Counted from the first letter of the stretch, positions 27,566-36,887 are shown. The stretch is DNA of 64,000 nt from Rubrivivax sp. (GCA_024641945.1 JAHECD010000007.1:1-64000), one strand, 5' to 3'. Made by a program: numbers and translations. The notes: generated by a model not told the origin, from the sequence alone.

Positions 27566-27937
27566 CTATTTCGAGCGCCCCTCATACTTCAGCAGGATGT
27601 ACACCGGCCCGGCGATGGGCACTTCCTTGTCGTAGGCGAAGGCAATGACGACACGGTCGTTCTCCTTCGTGATCTCGAGATCCTTGCCGGAAATCGACGT
27701 GATCGAATATTCGATTTCCTTCTGACGGTCGAACGCCGCACGAATGTCCCCGACGGTCGCCGGCGGCGCGGCCGCGATCTTGTCGACCGCGCTCTGGATC
27801 GTCGTGTATTCGTTCACCGTGGGCAGCACCCGCACGGCCACGTAGCCGGCGAACCCGATGACGATGGCCCAGAACAGCAGGCCGACCATCGTGACGCCGC
27901 GTTGCGTGCGACCACTTTGGGAATGCTTCGAGATCAT
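27566..27937 (-). CDS. DUF4845 family membrane protein
   Basis: A 123-residue protein of unknown function. Residues about 14-36 form a single membrane helix that resembles the start of a pilin-like segment (GVTMVGLLFWAIVIGFAGYVA), and the rest is a small soluble domain probably facing the periplasm. This family occurs regularly between lepB and rnc in beta- and gammaproteobacteria, which supports the call. No catalytic motif is visible. Confidence 0.85.
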   Translation of the reverse strand: MISKHSQSGRTQRGVTMVGLLFWAIVIGFAGYVAVRVLPTVNEYTTIQSAVDKIAAAPPATVGDIRAAFDRQKEIEYSITSISGKDLEITKENDRVVIAFAYDKEVPIAGPVYILLKYEGRSK

Positions 27938-27976
27938 TGTTTCAGGCCCCCAGGACGCTGCCGCTGAGCGGTGCCG

Positions 27977-28948
27977 TCAGTGGAAGGCGCCGATGCGGCC
28001 GAGATTGCCAAAGTTCATCCACACGAAGAAGGCCCGTCCGACGATGTTCTCGTCCGGCACGAAACCCCAGTAGCGGGAGTCCTGCGAATTGTCGCGGTTG
28101 TCACCCATCATGAAGTAGTGGCCCTGTGGCACCTTGCACACCACACCCTCTGCCGAGTAGCGACAATTCTCACGAAAGGCGAACTGTTTGTCATCGGTGC
28201 CGAAGAACGCTTGCCTCCGCGGGTCGACGAGGATCCGATGCTCGACATCGCCGAGCTTCTCCTGGAACAGCGGTGCGTAGCGCAGGCTGTCCTCGTCGTA
28301 GTACTCGCCTTTGGCCTGCTCCGGCACTTCTTGCCCGTTGATCGTGAGCTTCTGGTTCAGATAGGCGACCTCGTCGCCAGGCACCCCAACAACACGCTTG
28401 ATGTAGTCCATGCGCGGGTCCGGCGGGTAGCGGAAGACCATCACGTCGCCGCGCTTCGGGTCCTGATTGGCGACGATCTTTTTGTTGATCACCGGCAGCC
28501 GGATGCCGTAGTGAAACTTGTTCACGAGGATCAAGTCGCCGACGAGCAGCGTGGGCACCATCGAGCCGGACGGAATCTTGAACGGCTCGAACAGGAATGA
28601 CCGCAGCAGGAAGACGACCACGATCACCGGAAACAGTCCCGCCGTCCAGTCGAGCCACCACGGCTGCATCAGCAGCTTCTCGCGTGCCTGGGTGACATCG
28701 CCATCGACCTTGTCGATACCCATGCGGGCGAGTTCCGCGCGGCGCGCGGTGTCCTGCTGTTCGAGCGTGGCAGCGGCAGCCTCGCGCTGGGGCTTGAAGT
28801 AGAACCGCTCTGCCATCCAGTAGGCGAAGGTCACCAGCGTCAGCAGGAACAGCAGCAGCGAGAAATTGCCCAGCCAGTAGCCGAGCCACCAACCGCCGAG
28901 GTAGACCGCCAGCGCGGCGCCCAGCGCCGCCGTGATTGCATTCATCAT
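27977..28948 (-). CDS. lepB: Signal peptidase I
   Basis: A 323-residue inner-membrane peptidase that removes signal peptides from secreted proteins. It has hydrophobic N-terminal segments, then the catalytic serine in KIPSGSMVPTLL, the Lys general base in MDYIKRVVGVPGD and the box E motif MMGDNRDNSQDSRYWGFV. A segment of about 90 residues between box D and box E resembles the larger proteobacterial enzymes. It is preceded by lepA (7-base gap) on the same strand. Confidence 0.95.
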   Translation of the reverse strand: MMNAITAALGAALAVYLGGWWLGYWLGNFSLLLFLLTLVTFAYWMAERFYFKPQREAAAATLEQQDTARRAELARMGIDKVDGDVTQAREKLLMQPWWLDWTAGLFPVIVVVFLLRSFLFEPFKIPSGSMVPTLLVGDLILVNKFHYGIRLPVINKKIVANQDPKRGDVMVFRYPPDPRMDYIKRVVGVPGDEVAYLNQKLTINGQEVPEQAKGEYYDEDSLRYAPLFQEKLGDVEHRILVDPRRQAFFGTDDKQFAFRENCRYSAEGVVCKVPQGHYFMMGDNRDNSQDSRYWGFVPDENIVGRAFFVWMNFGNLGRIGAFH

Positions 28949-28955
28949 GGGATGT

Positions 28956-30764
28956 TCAGTCGTCCACTTGGAGGATGGCCAGGAAGGCTTCCTGCGGCAC
29001 CTCGACGGAGCCGATCTGCTTCATGCGCTTCTTGCCGGCCTTCTGCTTCTCGAGCAGCTTCTTCTTGCGTGTGATGTCGCCGCCGTAGCATTTTGCCAGC
29101 ACGTTCTTGCGCAGCGCCTTGATGTTCTCGCGCGCGATGATGTTGGCGCCGATGGCAGCCTGTATCGCCACGTCGTACATCTGGCGCGGAATCTGCTCGC
29201 GCATCTTGGCCGCCACGGCGCGTCCACGGTACTGGCTCTGCGCGCGGTGGACGATGATGCTGAGCGCATCGATGCGGTCGCCGTTGATCAGCAGGTCGAC
29301 CTTGACGACGTCGGCGGCACGATATTCCTTGAACTCGTAATCCATCGAGGCATAGCCGCGCGACACACTCTTGAGCTTGTCAAAGAAGTCGAGCACGATC
29401 TCGGCCAGCGGCAACTCGTAGGTCAGCATGACCTGGCGCCCGTGGTAGGCCATGTTGAGTTGCACGCCGCGCTTCTGGTTGCACAGTGTCATCACCGGGC
29501 CGACGGAGTCTTGCGGCATATAGAGGTGCACGGTGACGATCGGTTCTCGGATCTCGCGGATACGGCCGAGGTCGGGCATCTTCGACGGGTTCTCGACCAG
29601 CAGGACCGTGTCGTCGTTCAGTTCGACCTCATAGACCACACTGGGTGCCGTGGTGATGAGGTCCTGATCGAATTCCCGCTCCAGCCGCTCCTGCACGATT
29701 TCCATGTGGAGCAGGCCGAGGAAGCCGCAACGGAACCCGAACCCAAGGGCCTGGCTGACTTCGGGCTCATAGCGCAGAGACGAATCATTGAGCTTGAGCT
29801 TTTCAAGCGCGTCGCGCAGCTGGTCGTACTCGCTCGCCTCGGTGGGATACAAGCCGGCAAATACCTGCGGCTGGATTTCCTTGAAGCCCGGCAGCGCCTC
29901 GGTGGCGGGCCCGGCATTGTTGGGCAGCTTCTTTTCCAGGGTGATCGTGTCGCCCACCTTGGCGGCCTGCAACTCCTTGATGCCGCAGATGATGAATCCG
30001 ACTTCGCCGGCTTTCAGGTTTTCGCGCGGTACGGATTTGGGCGTGAAGACGCCCATCTGCTCGATGCCGAACACGGTGTTCGTCGCCATCATCCGAATGC
30101 GTTCGCCTTTGCCCAGGCTGCCGTCGACCACGCGCACGAGCATGACGACACCCACGTAGTTGTCGAACCAGCTGTCAATGATCATGGCCCGCGGCGGACC
30201 GTCGGCGTTGCCGCGCGGCGCCGGCATGCGTGCGATCACCGCTTCGAGGATGTCGTCCAACCCCAGGCCAGTCTTGGCTGAACATGGAATTGCGTTCTCG
30301 GCGTCGATGCCGATCACGTCCTCGATCTCTTCCTTCGCGCGGTCAGGATCGGCCTGCGGAAGGTCCATCTTGTTCAGCACGGGCACCACCTCGACGCCGA
30401 GGTCGAGCGCGGTGTAGCAGTTGGCGACGGTCTGCGCCTCGACACCCTGCGACGCATCGACCACCAGCAATGCGCCTTCACATGCAGACAGCGACCGGCT
30501 CACTTCGTAGGAGAAGTCCACATGGCCCGGCGTGTCGATCAGATTGAGTTGGTAGGTTTTGCCGTCGCGTGCCTTGTATTCGAGCGCCGCCGTCTGTGCC
30601 TTGATCGTGATTCCGCGCTCGCGCTCGATGTCCATCGAGTCGAGAACCTGCGCTTCCATTTCCCGATCGCTCAGCCCGCCGCAGCGCTGAATGATGCGGT
30701 CGGCGAGCGTGCTCTTGCCATGGTCGATGTGGGCAATGATGGAGAAGTTGCGGATCAGATTCAT
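28956..30764 (-). CDS. lepA: Elongation factor 4 (LepA)
   Basis: A 602-residue translational GTPase that helps translation initiation and ribosome back-translocation. The G domain begins [19 protein letters not shown], with [12 protein letters not shown] and [10 protein letters not shown]. The C-terminal domain shows GYASMDYEF and ends with [11 protein letters not shown], as in other LepA. The ATG at 30764 is chosen because the 19 upstream residues of the open frame are absent from LepA proteins. No strong ribosome site is visible. Confidence 0.96.
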   Translation of the reverse strand: MNLIRNFSIIAHIDHGKSTLADRIIQRCGGLSDREMEAQVLDSMDIERERGITIKAQTAALEYKARDGKTYQLNLIDTPGHVDFSYEVSRSLSACEGALLVVDASQGVEAQTVANCYTALDLGVEVVPVLNKMDLPQADPDRAKEEIEDVIGIDAENAIPCSAKTGLGLDDILEAVIARMPAPRGNADGPPRAMIIDSWFDNYVGVVMLVRVVDGSLGKGERIRMMATNTVFGIEQMGVFTPKSVPRENLKAGEVGFIICGIKELQAAKVGDTITLEKKLPNNAGPATEALPGFKEIQPQVFAGLYPTEASEYDQLRDALEKLKLNDSSLRYEPEVSQALGFGFRCGFLGLLHMEIVQERLEREFDQDLITTAPSVVYEVELNDDTVLLVENPSKMPDLGRIREIREPIVTVHLYMPQDSVGPVMTLCNQKRGVQLNMAYHGRQVMLTYELPLAEIVLDFFDKLKSVSRGYASMDYEFKEYRAADVVKVDLLINGDRIDALSIIVHRAQSQYRGRAVAAKMREQIPRQMYDVAIQAAIGANIIARENIKALRKNVLAKCYGGDITRKKKLLEKQKAGKKRMKQIGSVEVPQEAFLAILQVDD

Positions 30765-30859
30765 CGATGAAAAGTAGACCTGGGCCAAGCTTTCGAGACT
30801 GCACGAAGCGACCGACTGCACTTACCGCGGTGCGAACAGCATGGCACGCAGACAGACGT

Positions 30860-30893
30860 AAAAAAAAGGCGCGTCGAACTGGCGACGCGCCTT
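30860..30893 (-). terminator. Intrinsic terminator upstream of lepA
   Basis: An 11-bp perfect stem (30866-30876 with 30883-30893) is followed on the minus strand by eight T residues (forward A-run at 30860-30867). This is the strongest intrinsic terminator in the window. It faces lepA and ends either the candidate small RNA or the mucD operon transcript. Confidence 0.85.
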
Positions 30894-30924
30894 CCAACAA
30901 AAGATATGGCAACTGCTTGTTGGG
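30860..30924 (-). ncRNA. Candidate small RNA upstream of lepA
   Basis: On the minus strand, a TACAAT -10 box (forward 30930-30935) would start a transcript near 30924. The RNA would fold into CCAACAA (30923-30917) with TTGTTGG (30900-30894), then a perfect 11-bp hairpin AAGGCGCGTCG/CGACGCGCCTT with loop CCAGTT, ending in eight U. The predicted start coincides with the first base of stem 1. The length of about 65 nt and the terminator fit a trans-acting small RNA. A weak point is the poor -35. Alternatives are a leader/attenuator for lepA or the 3' end of the mucD transcript. Confidence 0.55.
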
Positions 30925-30929
30925 AGTTC

Positions 30930-30935
30930 ATTGTA
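30930..30935 (-). promoter_or_regulatory. Candidate -10 box of the small RNA
   Basis: TACAAT on the minus strand matches TATAAT at five of six positions. The corresponding -35 region reads GGTTCC (17-bp spacer), a poor match, so an activator or an alternative sigma factor might be needed. Confidence 0.45.
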
Positions 30936-31291
30936 GCCAAAACCACCCCGCTGGAACCCGCGCCAATGCTCGATTTGCGCTCGTTGCGGGGTGCCAACAG
31001 CAAAACTTGTCAACAGCTTATAAACACCCCGTCAAAGATCGCGGGACAACCCGGAAGCCGATTCGGACTTGTCTCCAGGTCGCATTGAAATTGACCTAAA
31101 GTGCCGCCACCGAAGGCCCATTTTAGACTGCACGGCCGTCAATACCGTCATATGGAAGTTATCGGTGTGAGAGCACACTAACTTTTCCATGAAGTCCGCT
31201 GGCAAATTGAAACAGGACGGACGCGGCACACTCTCGTAAAGTGGAAAGGCCCTTGGGTTCAGTCGGATTGCCGAATTGGCAGCCCCGGCGC
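30936..31291. other. Non-coding remainder of the mucD-lepA gap
   Basis: 356 bases with lower GC than the flanking genes and no credible gene. Noted are a direct repeat GCTGTTG (minus strand, two copies 16 bp apart, around 30998-31017), a -35-like TTGACA within it, and a small GTGTG/CACAC hairpin near 31165-31178. A mucD terminator was not identified here. Confidence 0.5.
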
Positions 31292-32767
31292 TCAGCGGCT
31301 CGGCCGAATCACCACGTAGTTCACCCATTCGCCTCTTCGCACAAGCACACTCACGGGCTTGGCTTTGTCGAATTTGCCCATCAGCATCGCGAACTGCTTG
31401 GCATCGGTGACCTCCTGGTTGTCGAACGAAAGGATCACGTCGCCCTCACGCAGACCGGCTCGCGCCGCCGCCCCGTCCACGGCTTCGACCCTGATGCCGC
31501 CCTTGACCTTGAGTTCGCGCTTCTGAGCATCAGTCAGATCGGCCGCCATGATTCCCAGCGCGTTCTTTGGCGCCGGCGGCGTGGCGCCAGGTTCGGCCTG
31601 CGCACGTTTGGACGGGCGGTCCGCCTCGAACTCACCCACTGTGACGGAAACGTCCTTGGTCGCCCCACGCCGAAAGACCTGCAGCGCCGCGTGACTGCCG
31701 GGCTTGGTTCCGCCGATGAGACGCGGCAGATCGCCCGACTTCTCGACCGTCTTGCCATCCACGCGGGTAATGATGTCGCCGGCCTCGACGCCGGCCTTGT
31801 CGGCGGGCCCGCCGGCCTCGACACTCTGGACGAACGCACCAGCGGGCTTGCCCAGCCCAATGGATTCGGCCACCTCCTTGGTGACGGGTGCGATCTGCAC
31901 ACCGATGCGGCCGCGGATCACACGCCCGTTGGTGCGGAGCTGGTCCGCCACGCGGGTGGCCTCGTCGATCGGGATCGCGAAGCTGATACCCATGAATCCG
32001 CCCGAGCGACTGTAGATCTGGGAGTTGATGCCCACGACTTCGCCGCGCAAGTTGAGCAGCGGGCCCCCGGAATTGCCTGGGTTGATGGCGACGTCTGTCT
32101 GAATGAAAGGCAGGTAGTCGCCGGTATCGCGCTGTTTTGCACTCACGATGCCCGCGGTCACCGAATTGTCCAGGCCAAATGGCGACCCGATGGCGAGCAC
32201 CCACTCGCCGACCTTCAATCGGTTCACATCGCCGATCTTCACGAACGGCAGGCCGGCGGCATCGATCTTGACCACGGCAACGTCGGTTCGCTTGTCCGCG
32301 CCAACGATGCGGGCCTTGAACTCGCGTTTGTCGGTCAACGTCACGAGCACCTCGTCGGCGCCGTCGACCACATGGGCATTCGTCATCACGAAGCCGTCCG
32401 CACTGAGGATGAAGCCGGAACCCACTCCACGCTGCTGCGGTTGCTCGTCATCGCCGCGGGGTGAGCCGCGGCGCGGTGAGTCGGGCGTGCCTGGGCCACC
32501 CGGAAGCGGGATGCCGAATCGGCGCAGAAATTCTTCCATGCGCGGGTCCATTTCGCCGCTGCCGGCGCTGGCGACTCGACTGCGCTCGAGTGTGCGGATA
32601 TTGACAACCGATGGTCCTACCCGTTCGACCAGTTCGGTGAAATCCGGAAGGGTCTGCGCGTGTCCGGTCAGGGGCAACCAAGCCCCCGCCGACAGCAGCA
32701 GGGCACCCAACATGAGCGGCAAGCGGCGCGTCGTGGACGGGATCGAGTTCAGCGCTCGAGGTTGCAT
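31292..32767 (-). CDS. mucD: Periplasmic serine protease MucD/DegP-like (HtrA family)
   Basis: A 491-residue HtrA protease that degrades misfolded envelope proteins. It has a signal peptide (hydrophobic 16-36, ending GHA-Q), a trypsin-like domain with catalytic His132 (TNAHVVDGADE), Asp162 (DKRTDVAVVKID) and Ser233 (INPGNSGGPLLN), then two PDZ domains (about 280-370 and 395-485). A 40-residue Gly/Pro/Arg-rich loop precedes the protease core. It is the last gene of the rpoE-rseA-rseB-mucD cluster, which is the standard envelope-stress arrangement. Confidence 0.93.
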   Translation of the reverse strand: MQPRALNSIPSTTRRLPLMLGALLLSAGAWLPLTGHAQTLPDFTELVERVGPSVVNIRTLERSRVASAGSGEMDPRMEEFLRRFGIPLPGGPGTPDSPRRGSPRGDDEQPQQRGVGSGFILSADGFVMTNAHVVDGADEVLVTLTDKREFKARIVGADKRTDVAVVKIDAAGLPFVKIGDVNRLKVGEWVLAIGSPFGLDNSVTAGIVSAKQRDTGDYLPFIQTDVAINPGNSGGPLLNLRGEVVGINSQIYSRSGGFMGISFAIPIDEATRVADQLRTNGRVIRGRIGVQIAPVTKEVAESIGLGKPAGAFVQSVEAGGPADKAGVEAGDIITRVDGKTVEKSGDLPRLIGGTKPGSHAALQVFRRGATKDVSVTVGEFEADRPSKRAQAEPGATPPAPKNALGIMAADLTDAQKRELKVKGGIRVEAVDGAAARAGLREGDVILSFDNQEVTDAKQFAMLMGKFDKAKPVSVLVRRGEWVNYVVIRPSR

Positions 32768-32831
32768 GTTCGGATCTCCAGGTCGATTTTCAGCAGAGGC
32801 CCCGACGGCCCCGCCAAGCGAGTAGAACGGG

Positions 32832-33851
32832 TCAGCGCCTGCGCTCTAGAGAGCCGGCGAAAGAACGCAGTGTGTCCGCAGGAACGTCGCCCATCACGGT
32901 GAACCACCAGCGCTGCGAGTGCTTGAGCATCAAGGAATGCGTGGCGCCCATATGAGTCAGCAGAGGGCGCCGGCTCGGTGCGGCAGTTTCGGGTTCGATG
33001 AAGACCGACACACGTGCCATGCCATCGCTGAACACCGCCTGGATCACCTCTGGCAGTTTCTCGCCGCCGTTGCCGTCGGCCGGCCCATCCAGCGCCCGCC
33101 GCACGCACCGCGTCATTCGAAAGCCCGGAGGCAGCTGTTTAACGGCCCACCCCTCGGACTCGAGCGTCGTCGGCGCCGGGGACACCGTCACCACCCGGTA
33201 ACCGTCGAGTTGTTTCATTGGCACGAGAACCGAGTCGCGTTGCGGTCGAACGTCGATATCGATGTCGGAAAATGCAGAAGATTCGAGCACTTGGCCCTTT
33301 GGACCGATGTGGTCGATACGCAGCATGAGGCCCGTCGCCACGTCGGCCCAGAGCCGTTGCGCAAAGCGAAATTCGTCATGCGGGCTGAGCAGGATCACCT
33401 GCGCCTCGCGCCCGGCCACTCGTTCGCGGCCGAGCATTCGAACGGCATAGTGCTCCTGCATCCGAAGGTCAAGTTCGGGCAGGCTCGATCCTTGATTGAC
33501 CACCGCGTTGCGCCGCTCGATCGTTGCCGAGCGACTGTCGGGCCAAAACGTGTGGACGACGTCGTTGTAGCGGAAGACACGCTGCCGGCGGCCATCGAGC
33601 GTCTCGATCCGTTCGAACGACTGGTCGCCGGTGCAATAGTGGCCGATGCGTGAACTCGACATCACCTCGCCGGCAGAGAAAACAACGGTCCCCTGAAAGT
33701 TGCGCTCCCTGGATGCGGCACGCATGCGTTCGATCCATACCTTGGCGTCGACAGAAGGCGCCACGCCGATTTCGCCGCTTCCTGCAAACGACACGGAGCA
33801 CCATGACGCGGCAAGCACGACCGGCAGGCAGAAGAGGGTTCGGAAGTGCAT
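32832..33851 (-). CDS. rseB: Sigma-E regulatory protein RseB/MucB
   Basis: A 339-residue periplasmic protein that binds the anti-sigma factor and senses envelope lipoprotein or LPS stress. It has a signal peptide (MHFRTLFCLPVVLAASW, cleaved after SFA) and the MucB/RseB N-terminal domain with FQGTVVFSAGEVMSSSRIGHY and QRVFRYNDVVHTFWP. The C-terminal domain has GWAVKQLPPGF. The ATG at 33851 gives a clean signal peptide; a TTG at 33869, overlapping the rseA stop as TTGA, is an alternative. The stop lies 64 bases before mucD. Confidence 0.9.
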   Translation of the reverse strand: MHFRTLFCLPVVLAASWCSVSFAGSGEIGVAPSVDAKVWIERMRAASRERNFQGTVVFSAGEVMSSSRIGHYCTGDQSFERIETLDGRRQRVFRYNDVVHTFWPDSRSATIERRNAVVNQGSSLPELDLRMQEHYAVRMLGRERVAGREAQVILLSPHDEFRFAQRLWADVATGLMLRIDHIGPKGQVLESSAFSDIDIDVRPQRDSVLVPMKQLDGYRVVTVSPAPTTLESEGWAVKQLPPGFRMTRCVRRALDGPADGNGGEKLPEVIQAVFSDGMARVSVFIEPETAAPSRRPLLTHMGATHSLMLKHSQRWWFTVMGDVPADTLRSFAGSLERRR

Positions 33852-33865
33852 TGAAGGCGATGGAT

Positions 33866-34495
33866 TCAACGCTCGAGCACGACGCTCTCGAATCGACCGG
33901 CGGCGCCGCCGGGCAGCACGGGCGACGCACCACGGTGGGCGCGCAGGTAGCTGTCAAGACGGGCGTCACGAATCACTTGTCCGTCGATGACCGATGGCGA
34001 ATCTCCACCAGGAATACTCTCGGGCACAGACGGTGTGTTGCGCCCGACAACCACTGGTTTCGTCGGAGCACTGGCCGGCGTGGCGGCGGCCACAGTCACT
34101 GCCGCAGGCGTGCCGCCCGGCGCCACGGTTCGAACGGCAACCAATACACCGGCCACGACGACAAAGCCCGCGGCCACGACAGCCGGAGTGCGCCAACGAT
34201 GCAGCGACATATCCTTCTTTGCGACCGTCACGGGAAAGGGCGCCAGCACGGTCGGTTCGGATGCCAGACGCAAGCGCAATGCAGAAAGGAAGGCGTCGTC
34301 ATGCGCACGCGGCACCGCCAGATCGTCGGACCGGAGGGCGTCGCCGATGAGGTGGTAGGCATGCCAGGCATCCCGGGCCCCGGCGTCGGCCGCCCAAAGG
34401 GCACATGCCTCATCGGCAGACGTGGCGTCACCATCGACGAGTGCCGAAATCGTCTCGCGCCGCCCCTGCAACCCGTCATTTAACTGCTCAGACAT
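33866..34495 (-). CDS. rseA: Anti-sigma-E factor RseA/MucA
   Basis: A 209-residue inner-membrane anti-sigma factor. The cytoplasmic N-terminal RseA domain (RETISALVDGDATSADEAC, WHAYHLIGDALRS) binds the sigma factor. A membrane helix follows (AVVAAGFVVVAGVLVAV, about 107-123) and then a periplasmic Ala/Pro/Thr-rich tail, ending RFESVVLER. The ATG at 34495 has GGAG 9 bases upstream; ATG at 34510 is possible. The gene lies directly after rpoE, as expected for regulated proteolysis of RseA. Confidence 0.88.
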   Translation of the reverse strand: MSEQLNDGLQGRRETISALVDGDATSADEACALWAADAGARDAWHAYHLIGDALRSDDLAVPRAHDDAFLSALRLRLASEPTVLAPFPVTVAKKDMSLHRWRTPAVVAAGFVVVAGVLVAVRTVAPGGTPAAVTVAAATPASAPTKPVVVGRNTPSVPESIPGGDSPSVIDGQVIRDARLDSYLRAHRGASPVLPGGAAGRFESVVLER

Positions 34496-34524
34496 CTTCA
34501 ATTGCTCCATGTGCAAACGGTCCG

Positions 34525-35133
34525 TCACCAACGCTTGCCCTGTGGGGTATCGAGCAGGGGCCGCAGGCGCTCGGCAATCGCTTCGCGCGCCCGAAAGATG
34601 CGGGATCGTACGGTGCCGATCGGACAGTTCATGACTTCGGAAATCTCTTCGTAGCTCAGGCCCTCGAGTTCGCGCAAAGTCACTGCCTGACGCAAATCAT
34701 CTGACAAATCCTCGATTGCCGAGTTCACGGCCGCCGCAATTTCTTTGCTCGCCAGCATGGCTTCGGGTGTTTCGCCGCTGGTTAGTGCGTTCTCGCTACG
34801 GGAAGTTTCGTCCCCGTCGTCACTTGAATGAAGGGTGGATTCAAAAACGAGCGGGTCACGCTTCATGTCGACCAGCGCCTTCTTGGCGGTATTCACCGCA
34901 ATCCGGTAAAGCCACGTATAGAACGCGCTGTCGCCACGGAACTGCGGGATAGCCCGGTAGGCGCGGATGAAGGACTCCTGTGCAATGTCCTGCACAAGAT
35001 CCGCATCCCGCACCATGCGCCCGATCAAGCGCTCGATACGGCGCTGGTACTTGACCACCAGCATCTCGAAGGCACGGGTATCGCCGCGCTTGACACGCTC
35101 GACCAGCAGCGCATCGGCATCCGCATCGACCAT
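34525..35133 (-). CDS. rpoE: RNA polymerase sigma factor RpoE (AlgU)
   Basis: A 202-residue ECF sigma factor for envelope stress. Region 2 contains LVVKYQRRIERLIGRMV, DIAQESFIRAYRAIPQFRG and YTWLYRIAVNTAKKAL. Region 4 contains TLRELEGLSYEEISEVMNCP and GTVRSRIFRAREAI. The ATG at 35133 directly abuts the stop of the upstream gene. It is followed by its anti-sigma factor and RseB. No clear autoregulatory sigma-E promoter was found by eye. Confidence 0.95.
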   Translation of the reverse strand: MVDADADALLVERVKRGDTRAFEMLVVKYQRRIERLIGRMVRDADLVQDIAQESFIRAYRAIPQFRGDSAFYTWLYRIAVNTAKKALVDMKRDPLVFESTLHSSDDGDETSRSENALTSGETPEAMLASKEIAAAVNSAIEDLSDDLRQAVTLRELEGLSYEEISEVMNCPIGTVRSRIFRAREAIAERLRPLLDTPQGKRW

Positions 35134-35607
35134 TCAGAAGGGGGGGCGTTCCTCGTCGGAACGGGGTGCAAGACCAGAAGCAAACGAATATACAGCAGCT
35201 CGAAACGGGTGCCACGCTGCACCCGCGGCCTCGCCTTCAACAGGGAGCCAGGCGGCAGATCCATCACTAAACCGCACGCGCAGCAGCATCCACGAACCGA
35301 GGTCGACCATCACGTCGGGCGCTTGCACATCGCGAGCCGAAGCGCCGAACGAGTCCGCGGTCCATGCGGCGCCGGTCCAGGCAACCCGTGAGGGCGCCGC
35401 TCTCGGCAAGAACCACCCAGCAAGGCCCGCCGCCAGACCTGAAGCGGTGGCCAAGAGAGTAACAACCGACGATCCGCGGGTTGGCTCGAATTGCAGTGCC
35501 AACCAGGCAACCAGACACGCTGCGGCTGCGGCGTGCAAGGAGGCCTGTATGCCTCGCCACACGTGCCCGGCATCAGCAACCACAGCGACAGCTGGCGGCA
35601 GCCGCAA
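35134..35607 (-). CDS. Unknown small membrane protein upstream of rpoE
   Basis: A 157-residue protein of unknown function. The N-terminal half has two hydrophobic segments (about 22-40 and 47-66: AAAAACLVAWLALQF and VVTLLATASGLAAGLAGWFL), and the C-terminal half is soluble with a predicted beta-rich part (GSWMLLRVRFSDGSAAWLPV). The start is read as TTG at 35607 because AAGGAAGG lies 5 bases before it; GTG codons at 35583 and 35559 are alternatives. Its stop touches the rpoE start, so it is likely co-expressed with the sigma factor. It may be related to proteins found at this position in other Burkholderiales, but I do not recognise a named family. Confidence 0.7.
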   Translation of the reverse strand: MRLPPAVAVVADAGHVWRGIQASLHAAAAACLVAWLALQFEPTRGSSVVTLLATASGLAAGLAGWFLPRAAPSRVAWTGAAWTADSFGASARDVQAPDVMVDLGSWMLLRVRFSDGSAAWLPVEGEAAGAAWHPFRAAVYSFASGLAPRSDEERPPF

Positions 35608-35628
35608 GCGGGCCTTCCTTCGGGAAAG

Positions 35629-36873
35629 TCAGGCCCGCCGGAACACCAACGTCCCGTTGGTGCCGCCGAAGCCGAAATTGTTCTTCACGGCGACGTCGAT
35701 CTTCATTTCGCGTGCGACGTTCGCGCAGTAATCGAGGTCGCACTCGGGGTCTTGGTCGAAGATGTTGATCGTGGGCGGAGACACCTGGTGGTGCAGCGCA
35801 AGCACCGTGAAGACCGACTCGATGCCCCCCGCCCCGCCAAGCAGATGCCCCGTCATCGACTTGGTCGAATTGACCACGAGTTTCTTCGCGTGGTCGCCAA
35901 AGGCGAGCTTGATCGCGTTCGTCTCGTTCACGTCACCCAGCGGCGTTGACGTGCCATGGGCATTGAGATACTGCACCTGGCTCGGCTCGATCCTCGCATT
36001 GCGCAGGGCCGCGGCCATCGACCGCTTGGGGCCATCGACGTTCGGAGCCGTCATGTGGAACGCATCGGCACCCATTCCAAAGCCTGCAAGCTCGGCATAG
36101 ATCTTTGCGCCACGTCGCTTCGCGTGCTCGAATTCCTCGAGCACGAGCACGCCGGCGCCTTCGCCGAGAACAAATCCGTCACGATCCTTGTCCCAGGGGC
36201 GTGATGCCGTCTGCGGCGAGTCGTTCCGTGTGGACAAGGCCCGCGCAGAGGCGAACCCGCCGACACCCAGGGGCGACACCGTGCTTTCGGCACCGCCCGC
36301 GACCATGACGTCGGCGTCGCCGTATTCGATCAATCGCCCCGCCTCGCCGATGCAGTGCAGACCCGTCGTGCACGCCGTGACGATCGCGAGGTTGGGCCCC
36401 TTGAACCCGTACTTGATCGAGATATGGCCGGAGATCATGTTGATGATCGAGGCCGGTACAAAAAAAGGCGATATGCGTCTTGGACCACGCTCGCGATACT
36501 CACCGTCGGTCTGCTCGATGAGCGGCAGGCCGCCGATGCCGGATCCGACGATGCAGCCGATGCGCTCGGCCGCGTCCTCGCTCAGCGAGTCGCCTGAGGG
36601 CACGCCCGAGTCCTGCACCGCCTGGATCGCCGCAGCCATACCGAAATGGATGAAGGTGTCCATGTGCCGTGCTTCTTTGCCGGGGATGTAATCCTCGATG
36701 TTGAAGCCCTTCACCTCGCCGGCGATACGGCACGAGAAAGCCGCGGCATCGAACCTGGTGATGTCGGCAATGCCCGAACGGCCAGCCAAGAGATTCGCCC
36801 AGCCCTCGGCAACCGTATTGCCCACCGGGCTGACCAGCCCCAGGCCGGTCACGACCACACGACGACGGGTCAT
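35629..36873 (-). CDS. fabF: Beta-ketoacyl-ACP synthase II
   Basis: A 414-residue condensing enzyme that elongates acyl-ACP. Catalytic Cys168 lies in [15 protein letters not shown], the two histidines in [13 protein letters not shown] and [12 protein letters not shown], and the family lysine in NSTKSMTG. Length and motifs match FabF. It follows acpP by 14 bases, the usual acpP-fabF pairing. Confidence 0.96.
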   Translation of the reverse strand: MTRRRVVVTGLGLVSPVGNTVAEGWANLLAGRSGIADITRFDAAAFSCRIAGEVKGFNIEDYIPGKEARHMDTFIHFGMAAAIQAVQDSGVPSGDSLSEDAAERIGCIVGSGIGGLPLIEQTDGEYRERGPRRISPFFVPASIINMISGHISIKYGFKGPNLAIVTACTTGLHCIGEAGRLIEYGDADVMVAGGAESTVSPLGVGGFASARALSTRNDSPQTASRPWDKDRDGFVLGEGAGVLVLEEFEHAKRRGAKIYAELAGFGMGADAFHMTAPNVDGPKRSMAAALRNARIEPSQVQYLNAHGTSTPLGDVNETNAIKLAFGDHAKKLVVNSTKSMTGHLLGGAGGIESVFTVLALHHQVSPPTINIFDQDPECDLDYCANVAREMKIDVAVKNNFGFGGTNGTLVFRRA

Positions 36874-36887
36874 CGTTCCGCCCGACC

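Noticed and set aside
30767-30931. A small minus-strand gene starting at ATG 30931 across the small-RNA hairpins
   Set aside because: It begins upstream of the predicted transcript start, has no ribosome site, and reads through the terminator stem; the RNA explanation fits better.
31018-31026. DnaA-box-like TTATAAACA in the mucD-lepA gap
   Set aside because: Two mismatches to TTATNCACA, a single copy, and no dnaA or dnaN nearby, so an origin is not supported.
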